Assembly (NCBI RefSeq): GCF_003814875.1
Contig: NZ_RKQF01000001.1
Span: 9,114,001 to 9,178,000, forward strand
Direction: 5' to 3'
Source of the DNA: Streptomyces sp. Ag109_O5-1
GTDB lineage: Bacteria; Actinomycetota; Actinomycetes; Streptomycetales; Streptomycetaceae
DNA: 64,000 bases
The notes under the pieces are model-generated. The model ran no database searches. It saw nothing but the letters and a program-made list of their open reading frames with translations, and was not told the origin of the DNA. The position numbers and the translations under genes were made by a program. Position 1 is the stretch's first letter, and every line of letters begins with the position of its first letter. Below, piece by piece: positions 1 to 7,881 of the stretch.

Positions 1-232
1 ACCCCAGGCCGTAGGTGCCGGTGCTGAACGGGGTGTTCCCGAAGGCGACGAACCCCAGTTCCTCCTCGCCGCTGCGGTCACCCGGCAGCGTACGGAAGTT
101 CTTGACCCACTCCGTGTAGAGCGAGTCGTAGATCGGCGTGGCCGAGACCCTGCTTGAGGCCTCCTGAGCCGTCCGAGCGGGCGGAATGACGGAGAAGGAC
201 GGCCGGCGGGGGGGAAGGTCGTATGCGTGCAC
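1..232 (-). CDS. Conserved hypothetical protein, 3' end outside the window
   Basis: Only the first roughly 77 codons are inside the window; the gene runs off the left edge on the minus strand. The frame is open, with good actinobacterial codon bias. It reads a proline/arginine-rich start and then the segment ATPIYDSLYTEWVKNF followed by LPGDRSGEEELGF, a pattern I associate with small Streptomyces proteins of unknown function. The GTG start at 232 is a guess: it is the most upstream in-frame start I found, and no clear ribosome site precedes it. An upstream AGGAGG-like stretch inside the frame has no usable start after it. No function is assigned. Confidence 0.55.
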   Translation of the reverse strand, partial: MHAYDLPPRRPSFSVIPPARTAQEASSRVSATPIYDSLYTEWVKNFRTLPGDRSGEEELGFVAFGNTPFSTGTYGLG

Positions 233-277
233 GTATGTCCAAACGACCGGGTTCGTGAAGAGATGCGGCTTGTTGAC

Positions 278-345
278 GCCCCTTTAGGGGCGCGGGGCTG
301 CATTGGATTTGCGGCTACCGCCGCGTGGGCGCGAGAAACCACGAC
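278..345. repeat. Dispersed intergenic repeat, copy 1
   Basis: A CGCCCC-TTTA-GGGGCG hairpin is followed by cgcggggctg, a TTTGCGGCTaCCGCCGCG core and tgggcgcgagaaaccacgac. The same order of motifs appears in inverted orientation at 11083-11148, and a shorter relative is at 56690-56723. This is a common type of Streptomyces intergenic element (from memory). Function is unknown. Confidence 0.7.
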
Positions 346-395
346 GGCGCCGCACCCGCCACCGAACCGCAGCCCCCCACCCCATTGGGTGAACC

Positions 396-1178
396 TCAAA
401 GCCCCGCAAGTGGAAGTGCCGCCGCCACCAGCTTCCCGTTCGCGGCCGCTTTGTCGATCGCATCCCGCAGCAGGTCCTCGCGCGGCTGCCGCCCGATCGA
501 CCCCACCGGCGCCGCGAACATCAGCACCTGCTGGTGCTTGTTCGCCGCCGCCCGCCATCCGTCGGTCACCTGCAACGGCTGGTGCGCCTGCCACCAGGCG
601 ACCGGCTGGCCGCCGGTCGGCCCCGGCTGCAGCACCGCGTGCAGCTGACCCACCGCCAGCAGCACCGACCACCCGTGCAGCACCGGCGGCACCGCGGCCA
701 GCTGGGTCATCGGCATGAAGCCCTGCTCGATGAGGAGCGGCAGGAAGTCGTCGCCGACCCCGTCCGTGCCGGGCCGCGCGATCGGCGAGGTCGGCTCGAC
801 CACGAGCGCGGGGTGCAACTCACCGGCGATCAGCACCAGTCCGCTGGTCACCCCGAGCACCGCCTGCTCGGGCACGGACTTCTGCGGCCCGCCGGGCGCG
901 CTGTCGCCGCTGATGGAGCGGACCGCGCCCTGCAGCTGCTCCTCGGTGACCTGGACGACCTGCGAGGGCAGACAGCTGGCATGGGCGAAGGCGAGGACGG
1001 CGGTCTCGTCCCCGATGAACAGGACGGTGCTGGTGCGCTCCTGTTCGGAGTCGCCCGGGGTACGGCACGACGTGCAGTCGTAACTGCCGGGGGCGTTGTC
1101 TCCGGCGAGCAGCCGGTCGGCTTCTTCGTCGCCGATCTCGGCGCGTACCTCGTCGCTGACGTCGAGCATGCGCGGCAC
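396..1178 (-). CDS. Conserved hypothetical protein with N-terminal CxxC
   Basis: A 260-residue soluble protein with no signal peptide or membrane segment. The GTG start at 1178 is preceded by GGGAG five bases upstream, which favours it over the ATG three codons later. Residues 34-39 hold a CTSCRT pair of cysteines that could bind metal or be redox-active. The middle is hydrophobic and beta-rich (VLFIGDETAVLAFAHASC, LVLIAGELHPALVV), and the C-terminal part contains several tryptophans. I do not recognise an enzyme family and assign no function. The start faces the long upstream region of the Rpf-like gene. Confidence 0.8.
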   Translation of the reverse strand: MPRMLDVSDEVRAEIGDEEADRLLAGDNAPGSYDCTSCRTPGDSEQERTSTVLFIGDETAVLAFAHASCLPSQVVQVTEEQLQGAVRSISGDSAPGGPQKSVPEQAVLGVTSGLVLIAGELHPALVVEPTSPIARPGTDGVGDDFLPLLIEQGFMPMTQLAAVPPVLHGWSVLLAVGQLHAVLQPGPTGGQPVAWWQAHQPLQVTDGWRAAANKHQQVLMFAAPVGSIGRQPREDLLRDAIDKAAANGKLVAAALPLAGL

Positions 1179-1719
1179 GGTGGCTCCCTCGGGATGCGGT
1201 GCGTGAAGGCCCGGGTGGCTCCCGGTCCGTGAGCCCCCGGGGTTGCGGGCTCATGAAGAAGACAACGGGTGATCTGTGGTGGGGGTCACGCACCGAGGGG
1301 ATCGGGATCGAACCATCCACTGCGCAGGGTCACACTCGGTGCGGAATCCCGCACTCATCGTCAACTCTTCGCAAGCCAAAGGGATTTGACGCGGTGAAGT
1401 GAATCACAGATTCGTCGAACCCATGGTCGACAAATCATGAAATCAGGGAATGAAGTGGGTGGCCGAAAATCGATGCTACCACGGGTAACGCGGAACTGGC
1501 CTGGCCTGACGGGCAGTTGGTTGATTTCGGGCGTTCCCGGTCCCTAGATTCCTCCGCCGTGTGCAACTAGCACCGCTCGGGTACGTCCGCCGGCCGGCAC
1601 CAGGCAGAGCACCACCGCAGGGACCGGCCGCGGCGGACGGGGCGAGCGCGACCGACCGCGTCCATGCGCGGGGGCCGCGCCTCGCCCGGGGGAGCCCGGG
1701 TACGTGGAGAGGGAAATAC
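1179..1719. other. Long intergenic region upstream of the Rpf-like gene
   Basis: About 540 bases without a convincing gene. It is less GC-rich around 1320-1470 than its surroundings. It holds a good sigma-70-type promoter at 1521-1550 and then about 165 bases of GC-rich leader with several possible stems before the ribosome site at 1706-1713. Rpf genes in Streptomyces can carry a ydaO-type cyclic di-AMP riboswitch. I looked for its conserved segments here and did not find them. Confidence 0.5.
1521..1550 (+). promoter_or_regulatory. Sigma-70-type promoter for the Rpf-like gene
   Basis: TTGATT at 1521-1526 and TAGATT at 1545-1550 are separated by 18 bases. This is close to the consensus for the principal sigma factor. 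The predicted start near 1557 would give a leader of about 160 nt. Confidence 0.5.
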
Positions 1720-2394
1720 ATGTCCGAGTGTGCCGATACCACCCGTGAGACCGTCGCCAAGAACGGCTCCCGCAAGGGCCGTACGACGGCGGCCCTGGCC
1801 GGAGCGGCGCTGCTCGCCCCGCTGGGCCTGCTGGCCGCGACCGGCAACGCCGCGGCGGCGGACAACGGAGTGTGGGACCGCATCGCCCAGTGCGAGAGCG
1901 GCGGCAACTGGCACATCAACACCGGCAACGGCTACTACGGCGGACTCCAGTTCTCCGCCTCCACCTGGCGCGCGTACGGCGGCACCGCCTACGCGGGGAC
2001 GGCCGACCAGGCCTCCAGGGAAGCGCAGATAGCCGTCGCCACCAAGGTTCAGCACGCCCAGGGCTGGGGCGCGTGGCCGGTCTGCTCGGGGCGGGCCGGA
2101 GCGACCGGCTCGGCGCCCGAGAGCGCCTCGGTGACCACGAAGAGCAGCACGGAGTCGGCGACGAAGTCGACGCCGGTCAGGAAGTCGACCCCCGCGGCGA
2201 AGACGCCGCAGCGCTCGACGCCGCACACCGGCCGCAGCTCGTCCCGGGGCGACTACACCGTCCGCGAGGGCGACACCCTGAGCCAGATCGCCGAGCGACA
2301 CGGCACCACCTGGCAGCATCTCTACGCCGCCAACAAGGCCGTCATCGGCGGCGACCCGAACCTCATCATGCCCGGGCAGCACCTCGCGCTCTGA
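1720..2394 (+). CDS. Secreted Rpf-like muralytic enzyme with C-terminal LysM
   Basis: A 224-residue exported cell-wall hydrolase of the resuscitation-promoting-factor family. Such enzymes cut peptidoglycan glycan strands during germination and growth. Residues 1-46 form a signal peptide (basic start, hydrophobic AALAGAALLAPLGLLAA, cleavage near NAAAA). Residues 48-123 are the transglycosylase-like domain, with WDRIAQCESGGNWHINTGNG; Glu59 in CESGG is the expected catalytic acid and Cys58 the usual disulfide partner. A Ser/Thr/Lys/Pro-rich linker follows, then a LysM wall-binding module from about 176 (YTVREGDTLSQIAERHGTTW). GGAGAGGG sits six bases before the ATG. A strong terminator follows. 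The Rpf-plus-LysM layout resembles Streptomyces RpfA-type proteins; the exact paralogue is not settled. Confidence 0.93.
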   Translation: MSECADTTRETVAKNGSRKGRTTAALAGAALLAPLGLLAATGNAAAADNGVWDRIAQCESGGNWHINTGNGYYGGLQFSASTWRAYGGTAYAGTADQASREAQIAVATKVQHAQGWGAWPVCSGRAGATGSAPESASVTTKSSTESATKSTPVRKSTPAAKTPQRSTPHTGRSSSRGDYTVREGDTLSQIAERHGTTWQHLYAANKAVIGGDPNLIMPGQHLAL

Positions 2395-2411
2395 CGCGCA
2401 CCCCTGCTCCG

Positions 2412-2448
2412 CACCGCCCCGCCCGGTCCGACCGGGCGGGGCGTGGTG
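2412..2448 (+). terminator. Rho-independent-like terminator after the Rpf gene
   Basis: GCCCCGCCCGGT pairs perfectly with ACCGGGCGGGGC across a three-base loop, and CACC/GGTG extends the stem imperfectly. The tail is only weakly T-rich, as is usual in Streptomyces. Confidence 0.75.
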
Positions 2449-2784
2449 TGTTGTGCGGGGGCGGCGGGTGCATGCTCCAAAACGAGGCCGTGCGTTCCGA
2501 TGTGATGCCGATTCACGCACGGGTCGGCCCGCCGCCGCAGGGGGGTTCTGTGCCGAAGCCGTGAAACTCTTATGCGGTGTCAGCTGCCGCGACGGTCTGT
2601 GGATTCGGAATGAATTGGGCCCAGGCGGCGCCCTTGTCCCCGGCTTCCGGTCCTTGCTCCCGGTCCTTTCCGGCGGCTTTTCGGAAGACCCTACCGGCTT
2701 CAGGGAATTGCGTTCGAATGCGCCAGGAAGGCGTACGGAACCGCTCGTACGTGTGACTGGCTTCGGCACAAACGTGTGTCGTGA

Positions 2785-2827
2785 TTCTGTGACAGAAGTG
2801 TGACCGGGGCCGGACTCGGGATAGCGT
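2785..2827 (+). promoter_or_regulatory. Leaderless promoter and small palindrome before the I78-type gene
   Basis: TGTGAC at 2799-2804 and TAGCGT at 2822-2827 are 17 bases apart. The ATG at 2834 lies six bases after the -10 box and has no ribosome site, so the transcript probably starts at the ATG. The perfect 13-bp palindrome TTCTGTGACAGAA at 2785-2797 lies at the upstream edge of the -35 box and could bind a regulator. The 330 bases between the preceding terminator and this site show nothing else convincing. Confidence 0.5.
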
Positions 2828-2833
2828 GACCGC

Positions 2834-3049
2834 ATGGCACCGAATCCGACTCCGCCGACGGAGCCCCAGGACAGCCCGGAAGGGTACGTAGGCCTCGACG
2901 CGGGCGACGCGGAGCGGCTCGCCCGGGATCGCGGGTGGCCGACGGTGCGTGCGCTGCCGCCAGGCGCGATCATCACCATGGAGTACCGGGCGGGGCGGCT
3001 CAACTTCGAGGTACGGGACGGTGTCGTGGCGCGCGCCTGGAAGGGCTGA
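2834..3049 (+). CDS. Small I78-family peptidase-inhibitor-like protein
   Basis: A 71-residue protein whose C-terminal two thirds match the inhibitor I78 pattern: a helix (GDAERLARDRGW), then VRALPPGAIITMEYRAGRLNFEV, then a final strand with RAW. I78 proteins are small potato-inhibitor-like serine-protease inhibitors. Many bacterial members are secreted, but this one has no signal peptide, so a cytoplasmic role or a structural use of the fold is possible. The ATG at 2834 is supported by the leaderless promoter just upstream. A perfect 15-bp terminator stem follows 13 bases after the stop. Inhibitory activity is inferred from the family only. Confidence 0.8.
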   Translation: MAPNPTPPTEPQDSPEGYVGLDAGDAERLARDRGWPTVRALPPGAIITMEYRAGRLNFEVRDGVVARAWKG

Positions 3050-3062
3050 CCGTACGACGGCG

Positions 3063-3097
3063 AAGGCCCCGGTTCCCGCAGGGGGAACCGGGGCCTT
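3063..3097 (+). terminator. Strong terminator, 15-bp perfect stem
   Basis: AAGGCCCCGGTTCCC pairs perfectly with GGGAACCGGGGCCTT across a five-base loop, followed by TTC. It ends the I78-type gene. The A-rich 5' side means it could also serve the minus-strand PAP2 gene ending at 3157. Confidence 0.85.
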
Positions 3098-3156
3098 TCG
3101 CTGTGCGGGGCTGGTTCGTGCGTACCGGACCCCGCCGTGCTTCCGTGATCCGTCCG

Positions 3157-4191
3157 TCAGCCGCCGGTCAGCGGGCGGGCCGCCGGGGTGGCGGTGCCGC
3201 GCGGCAGGCGGTCGGAGTGCGGTGGCCGGCGGCTGCCCGCCGGCGTCACCGGGGTGCGCTCCGAGCGGGCCGTGTGCGGGCCGGGCGCGAGATGGATCGG
3301 GGCCCGGGGCTGGCGGCCCGAGGGGACCGGTTCGAGCTCCGGGGCCGGCGAGTCCCCGGCGGGCGCCGGACGCGGCTTGAGCGCCACCGGCACCGGGACC
3401 GGCGCGGGCACCGTGCTGCCGCGGCGGGAGCGCCGGCGGTCGCGCAGACGGTCGCGCAGGTCGAAGATCTGGGTCTCGGTGCGGTCGATGAACGGTTCGC
3501 ACCACGGCAGCGCCAGCAGGATCAGCAGTCCCGCGGCCCAGCCCAGCAACACGTCGCTCAGCCAGTGCGTACCGAGGTAGACGGTGGACATGCCGACGCC
3601 GAGGGAGGTGATCGCGGAGGCCGCGGACAGCCAGCGGCGGGCTCTCGGGGTGGAGGCCAGATACGCCAGAATTCCCCAGGTCAACACCGCGTTGGCGGTA
3701 TGGCCGCTGGGAAATATATCGCCGCCCAGGCCCATCTCGTTCGAGCCGATCACGGTCGCGTAGTGCGGTCCGAGGCGCCCCATGCCGAGCTTGGCGGCGC
3801 CGACCGTGATGTTGAGCAGCAGCAGGGAGACACCGAGCGTCAGCAGCGGACGCAGGGTGTGCTGCCGCCACGAGCGCCAGCCCAGCCAGGACGCGACCAT
3901 CACGGCCGTCGGGCCGCGCTGGCCGAGGACCACGTAGTAATCGACGAACCAGTGGATCCCCGCCCACTGCTGGTACGGCCGGAAGAACATGACCTGCCAG
4001 TCGAGCCGGACCAGCCACGACGTGATCACGACGGCCCACACGATCGCCAGGTAGAAGGCGAGGGTCGCGGTGAACAACACGACCCGGTGCCGGCTCATCT
4101 TCGGCACATCAATGTGGGCCGGCCGTTCCGGCTCACGGTCCAGCCTGGCGAACACCCGGTCCAGACGGGTCAGGTTTCGTTCGGTACGCAC
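3157..4191 (-). CDS. PAP2-superfamily membrane phosphatase
   Basis: A 344-residue integral membrane protein, probably a lipid-phosphate or polyprenyl-pyrophosphate phosphatase. The phosphatase signature appears in order: KLGMGRLGP (motif 1, with RL where RP is usual), FPSGHTA (motif 2), and STVYLGTHWLSDVLLG (motif 3, with the catalytic histidine and the SDV segment). Five or six hydrophobic segments lie between residues 35 and 230. The last 110 residues are a Pro/Arg/Ala-rich cytoplasmic tail, longer than in most family members. The GTG start at 4191 is placed by a TAACGT -10 box seven bases upstream and no ribosome site, which suggests a leaderless mRNA. It may dephosphorylate carrier lipids for wall or glycan synthesis, together with the adjacent mannosyltransferase gene; that link is inference. 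Confidence 0.88.
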   Translation of the reverse strand: MRTERNLTRLDRVFARLDREPERPAHIDVPKMSRHRVVLFTATLAFYLAIVWAVVITSWLVRLDWQVMFFRPYQQWAGIHWFVDYYVVLGQRGPTAVMVASWLGWRSWRQHTLRPLLTLGVSLLLLNITVGAAKLGMGRLGPHYATVIGSNEMGLGGDIFPSGHTANAVLTWGILAYLASTPRARRWLSAASAITSLGVGMSTVYLGTHWLSDVLLGWAAGLLILLALPWCEPFIDRTETQIFDLRDRLRDRRRSRRGSTVPAPVPVPVALKPRPAPAGDSPAPELEPVPSGRQPRAPIHLAPGPHTARSERTPVTPAGSRRPPHSDRLPRGTATPAARPLTGG

Positions 4192-4429
4192 TCAATCGAC
4201 GTTACAGCGAGTGAGCTCTGTTCCCGGTCGAAACAGCGGCTTTGTGATGACGATGTGATGTGGGAAACCTCTCAGGAGGTCTCCGAATTCTAAGGATTCC
4301 GTAATCCTCGGCGTGTCTGCCCTTCAATTCCTTTGATCATGCCGGGTCGCCGTTTTATGCCGCTTATGAATTCGTTAACCAAGGCATGGGGCGGAATTCT
4401 CCGGCTGCTCATCGGCGCCACCGAAATGA
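4192..4429. other. AT-richer gap with a small hairpin
   Basis: This 238-base gap is noticeably AT-richer than the genes around it. It contains a perfect AGGATT-CCGT-AATCCT hairpin at 4293-4308 and scattered AATTC motifs. On the minus strand it is the 3' flank of the mannosyltransferase gene and the promoter region of the PAP2 gene, whose -10 box (TAACGT) is at 4204-4199. No gene was found in it. Confidence 0.45.
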
Positions 4430-5689
4430 TCATGGAGGCCCGGAGCCGTTCAGCCAGAACGCGCCATACACCGCCGCCACCACCGCGATCCCAGCGGTGA
4501 CCAGCGCCGTTCTGCCGGTGCGCAGCCGTGCGAGGGCCAGGGCGAGGGGCAGCAGCACCGGGAAGGCCGGCATCAGCAGCCGCGGCTTGGAACCGAAGTA
4601 GCTCGACGCGCACAGTGCCAGTGCGAGGACGACACCGGTGTAGACCAGCAGGGGAAGCGGCTGCCGCTGGCGGACGCCGGTCACGTAGAGCCACAGCAGG
4701 AGGCCGACGCCCACGATCAAACCCGCTCCGGCCGGAGCGGACGGAAATGACGTGAACTTGTCGCCGACGAAGCGTGCGAACGCATAGCCGCCGTCGAAGC
4801 CGTTGCGCCAGCCCGCCTGGACGTCCAGATAGCCGAGCGGGCCCTTGCCGGTGCGGTGGCCGACCCACAGGACATAGGCGGCGGTGCCGACGGGGGCGAG
4901 GAGCATGCCGAGGGCGCGCCGCCAGGGCGGTGCGCCGGTCGTCCACACCATGCGCCGGGCGCGGGCGGCGCTGGACAAGGAGGGGGCGTGTTCGTTCTCA
5001 TACGCGCCGCCCACATCATCCGTACCCCGGTCCCGCACGCCCCCGCTCCGATCCCGCACGAACGAGACCGCCCCCGCCGTCCACACCGCCGCCACCACGG
5101 CAAGACCCACCGGCCGGGTCAGCCCCGCCAGCGCCGCCAGCGCCCCGGCGGTCACCCAGCGACCGGTCAGCACGGCGTACAGCGACCACGCGGCCAGTGC
5201 CGTGAACAGCGACTCGCTGTACGCCATCGACTGCACGACCCCGACCGGCAGCACGGCCCACAGCAGCACCGCGCAGACCCCCACCCGTCGGCCGTACACG
5301 AAGTCCGCGACCGCGAAGATCCCCCAGGCCGCGGCGAGCGAGGCGAGCAGACTGACCGTGAAGCCCGCGCCGGCGTACGTGAAGGGCGTGCACGCGTGCA
5401 GCAGGCGCTCCAGCCAGGGCAGCAGCGGGAAGAAGGCGAGGTCGGAGTGGACGTCGCCGTTCGGCAGCCGCACCTCGTAGCCGTACCCGAGCTCGGCGAC
5501 CCGCACGTACCACAGCGAGTCCCAGCGCGCCGTCAACAAGTGGTACGCGCTCTTGCCGCGCGCCCCGCTCCACACGGCCAGCGCGACCAGGCCCAGGGCG
5601 CGCACGGCCACGTACCCGAGCAGGGCCGGCGCCGCCCGGCGCGGGGCCGGGGCGCGCGGTGGAGCAAGGGGCGTTCCAAGATCGGTCAC
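4430..5689 (-). CDS. PIG-V-like membrane mannosyltransferase
   Basis: A polytopic membrane glycosyltransferase of about 419 residues from the GTG at 5689. It resembles the PIG-V group, which transfers mannose from a polyprenyl-phosphate donor. The first loop carries HLLTARWDSLWYVRVAELGYG and then SDLAFFPLLPWLERLL, the RWDS and FFPLLP features typical of the family. About nine hydrophobic segments follow, interrupted near the middle by a charged cytoplasmic insert of about 50 residues. The GTG start is preferred because a GATAAT -10 box lies seven bases upstream with no ribosome site. An in-frame ATG at 5770 would add 27 residues. The acceptor is unknown; protein O-mannosylation or glycolipid synthesis are both possible. 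Confidence 0.85.
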   Translation of the reverse strand: MTDLGTPLAPPRAPAPRRAAPALLGYVAVRALGLVALAVWSGARGKSAYHLLTARWDSLWYVRVAELGYGYEVRLPNGDVHSDLAFFPLLPWLERLLHACTPFTYAGAGFTVSLLASLAAAWGIFAVADFVYGRRVGVCAVLLWAVLPVGVVQSMAYSESLFTALAAWSLYAVLTGRWVTAGALAALAGLTRPVGLAVVAAVWTAGAVSFVRDRSGGVRDRGTDDVGGAYENEHAPSLSSAARARRMVWTTGAPPWRRALGMLLAPVGTAAYVLWVGHRTGKGPLGYLDVQAGWRNGFDGGYAFARFVGDKFTSFPSAPAGAGLIVGVGLLLWLYVTGVRQRQPLPLLVYTGVVLALALCASSYFGSKPRLLMPAFPVLLPLALALARLRTGRTALVTAGIAVVAAVYGAFWLNGSGPP

Positions 5690-5949
5690 GGGCTCGATTA
5701 TCGACGGGCCGCGGAACCGGAGGCCTCGCCGGGGCGTGGTGCACAGCGGGGCCAGTGGCGTACGCCACATGAGTTCTGTGGAGAGTGTGAGAGGTCCGCC
5801 ACGTGCCCCCGGAACGAACTCGCGTACGCTGACGTGTCACTCGCGTTCGTATGCGCGGGCCGGAGACCCCGCTCCTCTCCGGCCGTACGACGGGGAGTCC
5901 CCACCCCGCCGATCCGCCGCACGCGAGGGATCATCTGGGAGGTTCGTAG

Positions 5950-7557
5950 ATGTCCGGGACGACCACGGCGGCCGCACGGCCGCACTGTCGGGCGCCCGTG
6001 GCCGGTGCCGGTGCCAACCGCTGGGTCGTCCTCGTCGTTCTCTGCGTCAGCCTGCTGCTGGTCGCCCTCGACGCGACCGTGCTGCATGTCGCGGTGCCCG
6101 CCGTCACCGCGGACCTCAAACCCGGCGCCATGGAGCTGCTCTGGATCGTCGACGTCTACCCGCTGGTCTGCGCCTCGCTGCTGATCCTCTTCGGCACGCT
6201 CGGCGACCGCGTGGGCCGGCGGCGCGTCCTGCTCCTCGGCTATGCCCTGTTCGGCGTCGCCTCCGCGGCGGCCGCGGTCGCGCCGAGCGCGGCGATGCTG
6301 ATCATGGCGCGGGCGCTGCTCGGTGTGGGCGGTGCGATGATCATGCCCGCGACACTGTCGATCCTCCGGCAGGTCTTCCCCGACCGCCGTGAGCGGGCCC
6401 TCGCCATCGGCATCTGGAGCGCGGTCGCCGCGGTCGGCGCGGCCGTCGGCCCCCTCCTCGGCGGCTTCCTCCTCGAACACTTCTGGTGGGGCTCCGTCTT
6501 CCTGGTCAACATCCCGCTGATGCTGGTCAGCCTCCCGGTGGGCCGCCTTCTCCTCCCCGAGTCCCGCGGCGACCGCGACGGCCCCTGGGACGTGGTCGGC
6601 GCGCTGATGGCGGCGGCCGGTCTGTTCGGCGTGGTCTTCGCCGTGAAGCGGCTGGGCGGCGGCGAGCCGGCGGGCAGTGCGCTGACCGTGGTGCCGTTGG
6701 TGCTGGGGGCGCTGCTGCTGTTCCTCTTCGTACGACGGCAACGACGCCGTACGTTCCCGCTGGTGGACCTGAGGATGTTCGGGCGGCCCGCGTTCAGTAC
6801 GGCGGTCGGCTGCATCGTGCTGGCGATGCTCGCGCTGGTGGGTCTCGAACTGATCGCCGCGCAGTACCTGCAGCTGGTCCTGGGCCTGTCGCCTCTGCAG
6901 ACGGGTCTACGACTGCTGCCGCTGACGCTCGCCGCGATGGCGGCGGGGCTGGCCGGGGCGCGGATGCTGCGGCGCTTCGGGCCGCGCCGGATGGTGTGCT
7001 TCGGCTTCTGCCTGACCGCGGCGGCGGTGCTGACGCTGACGGCGATGGGCGGGACGGACAACGCGGCCCTGCTGCTGGTCGGCTTCCTCCTGCTCGGGTT
7101 CGGGCTGGAGACCACGCTCTTCGGGGCGTACGAGTCGATGCTGAGCGAGGCGCCGGCGGCGCAGGCCGGCGGGGCGGCGGCGATCGGCGAGACCTCGTAC
7201 CAGCTGGGCGCGGGGATCGGGATCGCGTTGCTGGGCAGCGTGATGAACGCGGCGTACACGCCGGGGCTGTCCCGGGTGCCGGGCGTACCGGCGTCGGCGT
7301 CGGCCGCGGCGGGGCACTCGCTGGGGGAGGCGTACGAGGTCGCCGGGCGGCTGGGCGGAGCGGCGGGCGCGGCGCTGCGGCATGCGGCGCGGGACTCCTT
7401 CGTGCACGGTCTGCATGTGACGCTGCTGGTGAGCGCGGGGCTGCTGCTCCTGGGGGCGGTGATGGCGCTGCGGTTGCCGCGGGCCATGCAGTGCGAGGAC
7501 AGACCGGTGGAGGTCCCAGCCCCCCGGGAACCTTCACGCTCCCGCGTCTCGGCCTGA
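5950..7557 (+). CDS. MFS multidrug exporter, 14-TM DHA2 type
   Basis: A 535-residue proton-driven drug exporter of the DHA2 (QacA/EmrB-like) family. After a short soluble start, TM1 contains LVALDATVLHVAVPAV, the family's TM1 motif. The loop GTLGDRVGRRRVLL is MFS motif A, and GPLLGGFLLEHFWWGSVFLVNIP is motif C with the conserved WWGSVFLVNIP after it. About 14 hydrophobic segments can be counted. The C-terminus is a short arginine- and proline-rich tail. GGGAGG sits seven bases before the ATG. The gene is divergent from the mannosyltransferase and has no adjacent regulator, so the substrate cannot be told. A 213-bp inverted-repeat element follows it. Confidence 0.92.
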   Translation: MSGTTTAAARPHCRAPVAGAGANRWVVLVVLCVSLLLVALDATVLHVAVPAVTADLKPGAMELLWIVDVYPLVCASLLILFGTLGDRVGRRRVLLLGYALFGVASAAAAVAPSAAMLIMARALLGVGGAMIMPATLSILRQVFPDRRERALAIGIWSAVAAVGAAVGPLLGGFLLEHFWWGSVFLVNIPLMLVSLPVGRLLLPESRGDRDGPWDVVGALMAAAGLFGVVFAVKRLGGGEPAGSALTVVPLVLGALLLFLFVRRQRRRTFPLVDLRMFGRPAFSTAVGCIVLAMLALVGLELIAAQYLQLVLGLSPLQTGLRLLPLTLAAMAAGLAGARMLRRFGPRRMVCFGFCLTAAAVLTLTAMGGTDNAALLLVGFLLLGFGLETTLFGAYESMLSEAPAAQAGGAAAIGETSYQLGAGIGIALLGSVMNAAYTPGLSRVPGVPASASAAAGHSLGEAYEVAGRLGGAAGAALRHAARDSFVHGLHVTLLVSAGLLLLGAVMALRLPRAMQCEDRPVEVPAPREPSRSRVSA

Positions 7558-7599
7558 CGCTGCGTTCTCCCGTGTGCGGGTCAGGGCTTTCCCCGCCCA

Positions 7600-7812
7600 C
7601 GCACCGCCCGTGCGGGTCACCAACAAGGTGGACCTCTCCCGTGGGGGCCGTTCGCCGTTGGCGGCTGCGGCCTGCGGGCCGCAGGCCGCGGGGTGCGGGG
7701 TGAGGCGGGTGCGATGGGGATCCGTGGGTTGCGTCGGAGACCGGCGGCCGCCGGCGGTGAATGCGCCCCACGGGCGACGTCCACCTTGTTGGTGACTCGC
7801 ACGGGTGGTGCG
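7600..7812. mobile_element. MITE-like element with long imperfect inverted repeats
   Basis: The left end (from 7600) and the reverse complement of the right end (from 7812) agree over about 60-70 bases with roughly 10-13 mismatches. They share CGCACC, CCCGTGCG and the 19-base block GTCACCAACAAGGTGGAC. Between them lies a second perfect hairpin, GCGGCCTGC/GCAGGCCGC. No open frame with plausible codon use is inside. It has the form of a non-autonomous mobile element or a large RNA hairpin. I could not define a clean target-site duplication. It separates the exporter from the acyl-CoA dehydrogenase. Confidence 0.65.
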
Positions 7813-7849
7813 CAGGTGGGAGAACAGGGAGACTGCACATAGCCGATGT

Positions 7850-7866
7850 AACTAGCGGTGCTAGTT
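7850..7866. promoter_or_regulatory. Operator-like palindrome before the acyl-CoA dehydrogenase
   Basis: AACTAGC-GGT-GCTAGTT is a perfect dyad with seven-base arms, six bases ahead of the GGAGGG ribosome site. The placement suggests a repressor site, TetR-like in form. No regulator gene lies adjacent, so it would be controlled from elsewhere. Confidence 0.5.
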
Positions 7867-7881
7867 TTTGGGAGGGTTCTC

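Noticed and set aside
1440..1719. Possible ydaO-type cyclic di-AMP riboswitch in the Rpf gene leader
   Set aside because: The leader lies where one is known in some Streptomyces rpf genes, but the conserved GGTGAATC-type and GGGGAACC-type segments are not present.
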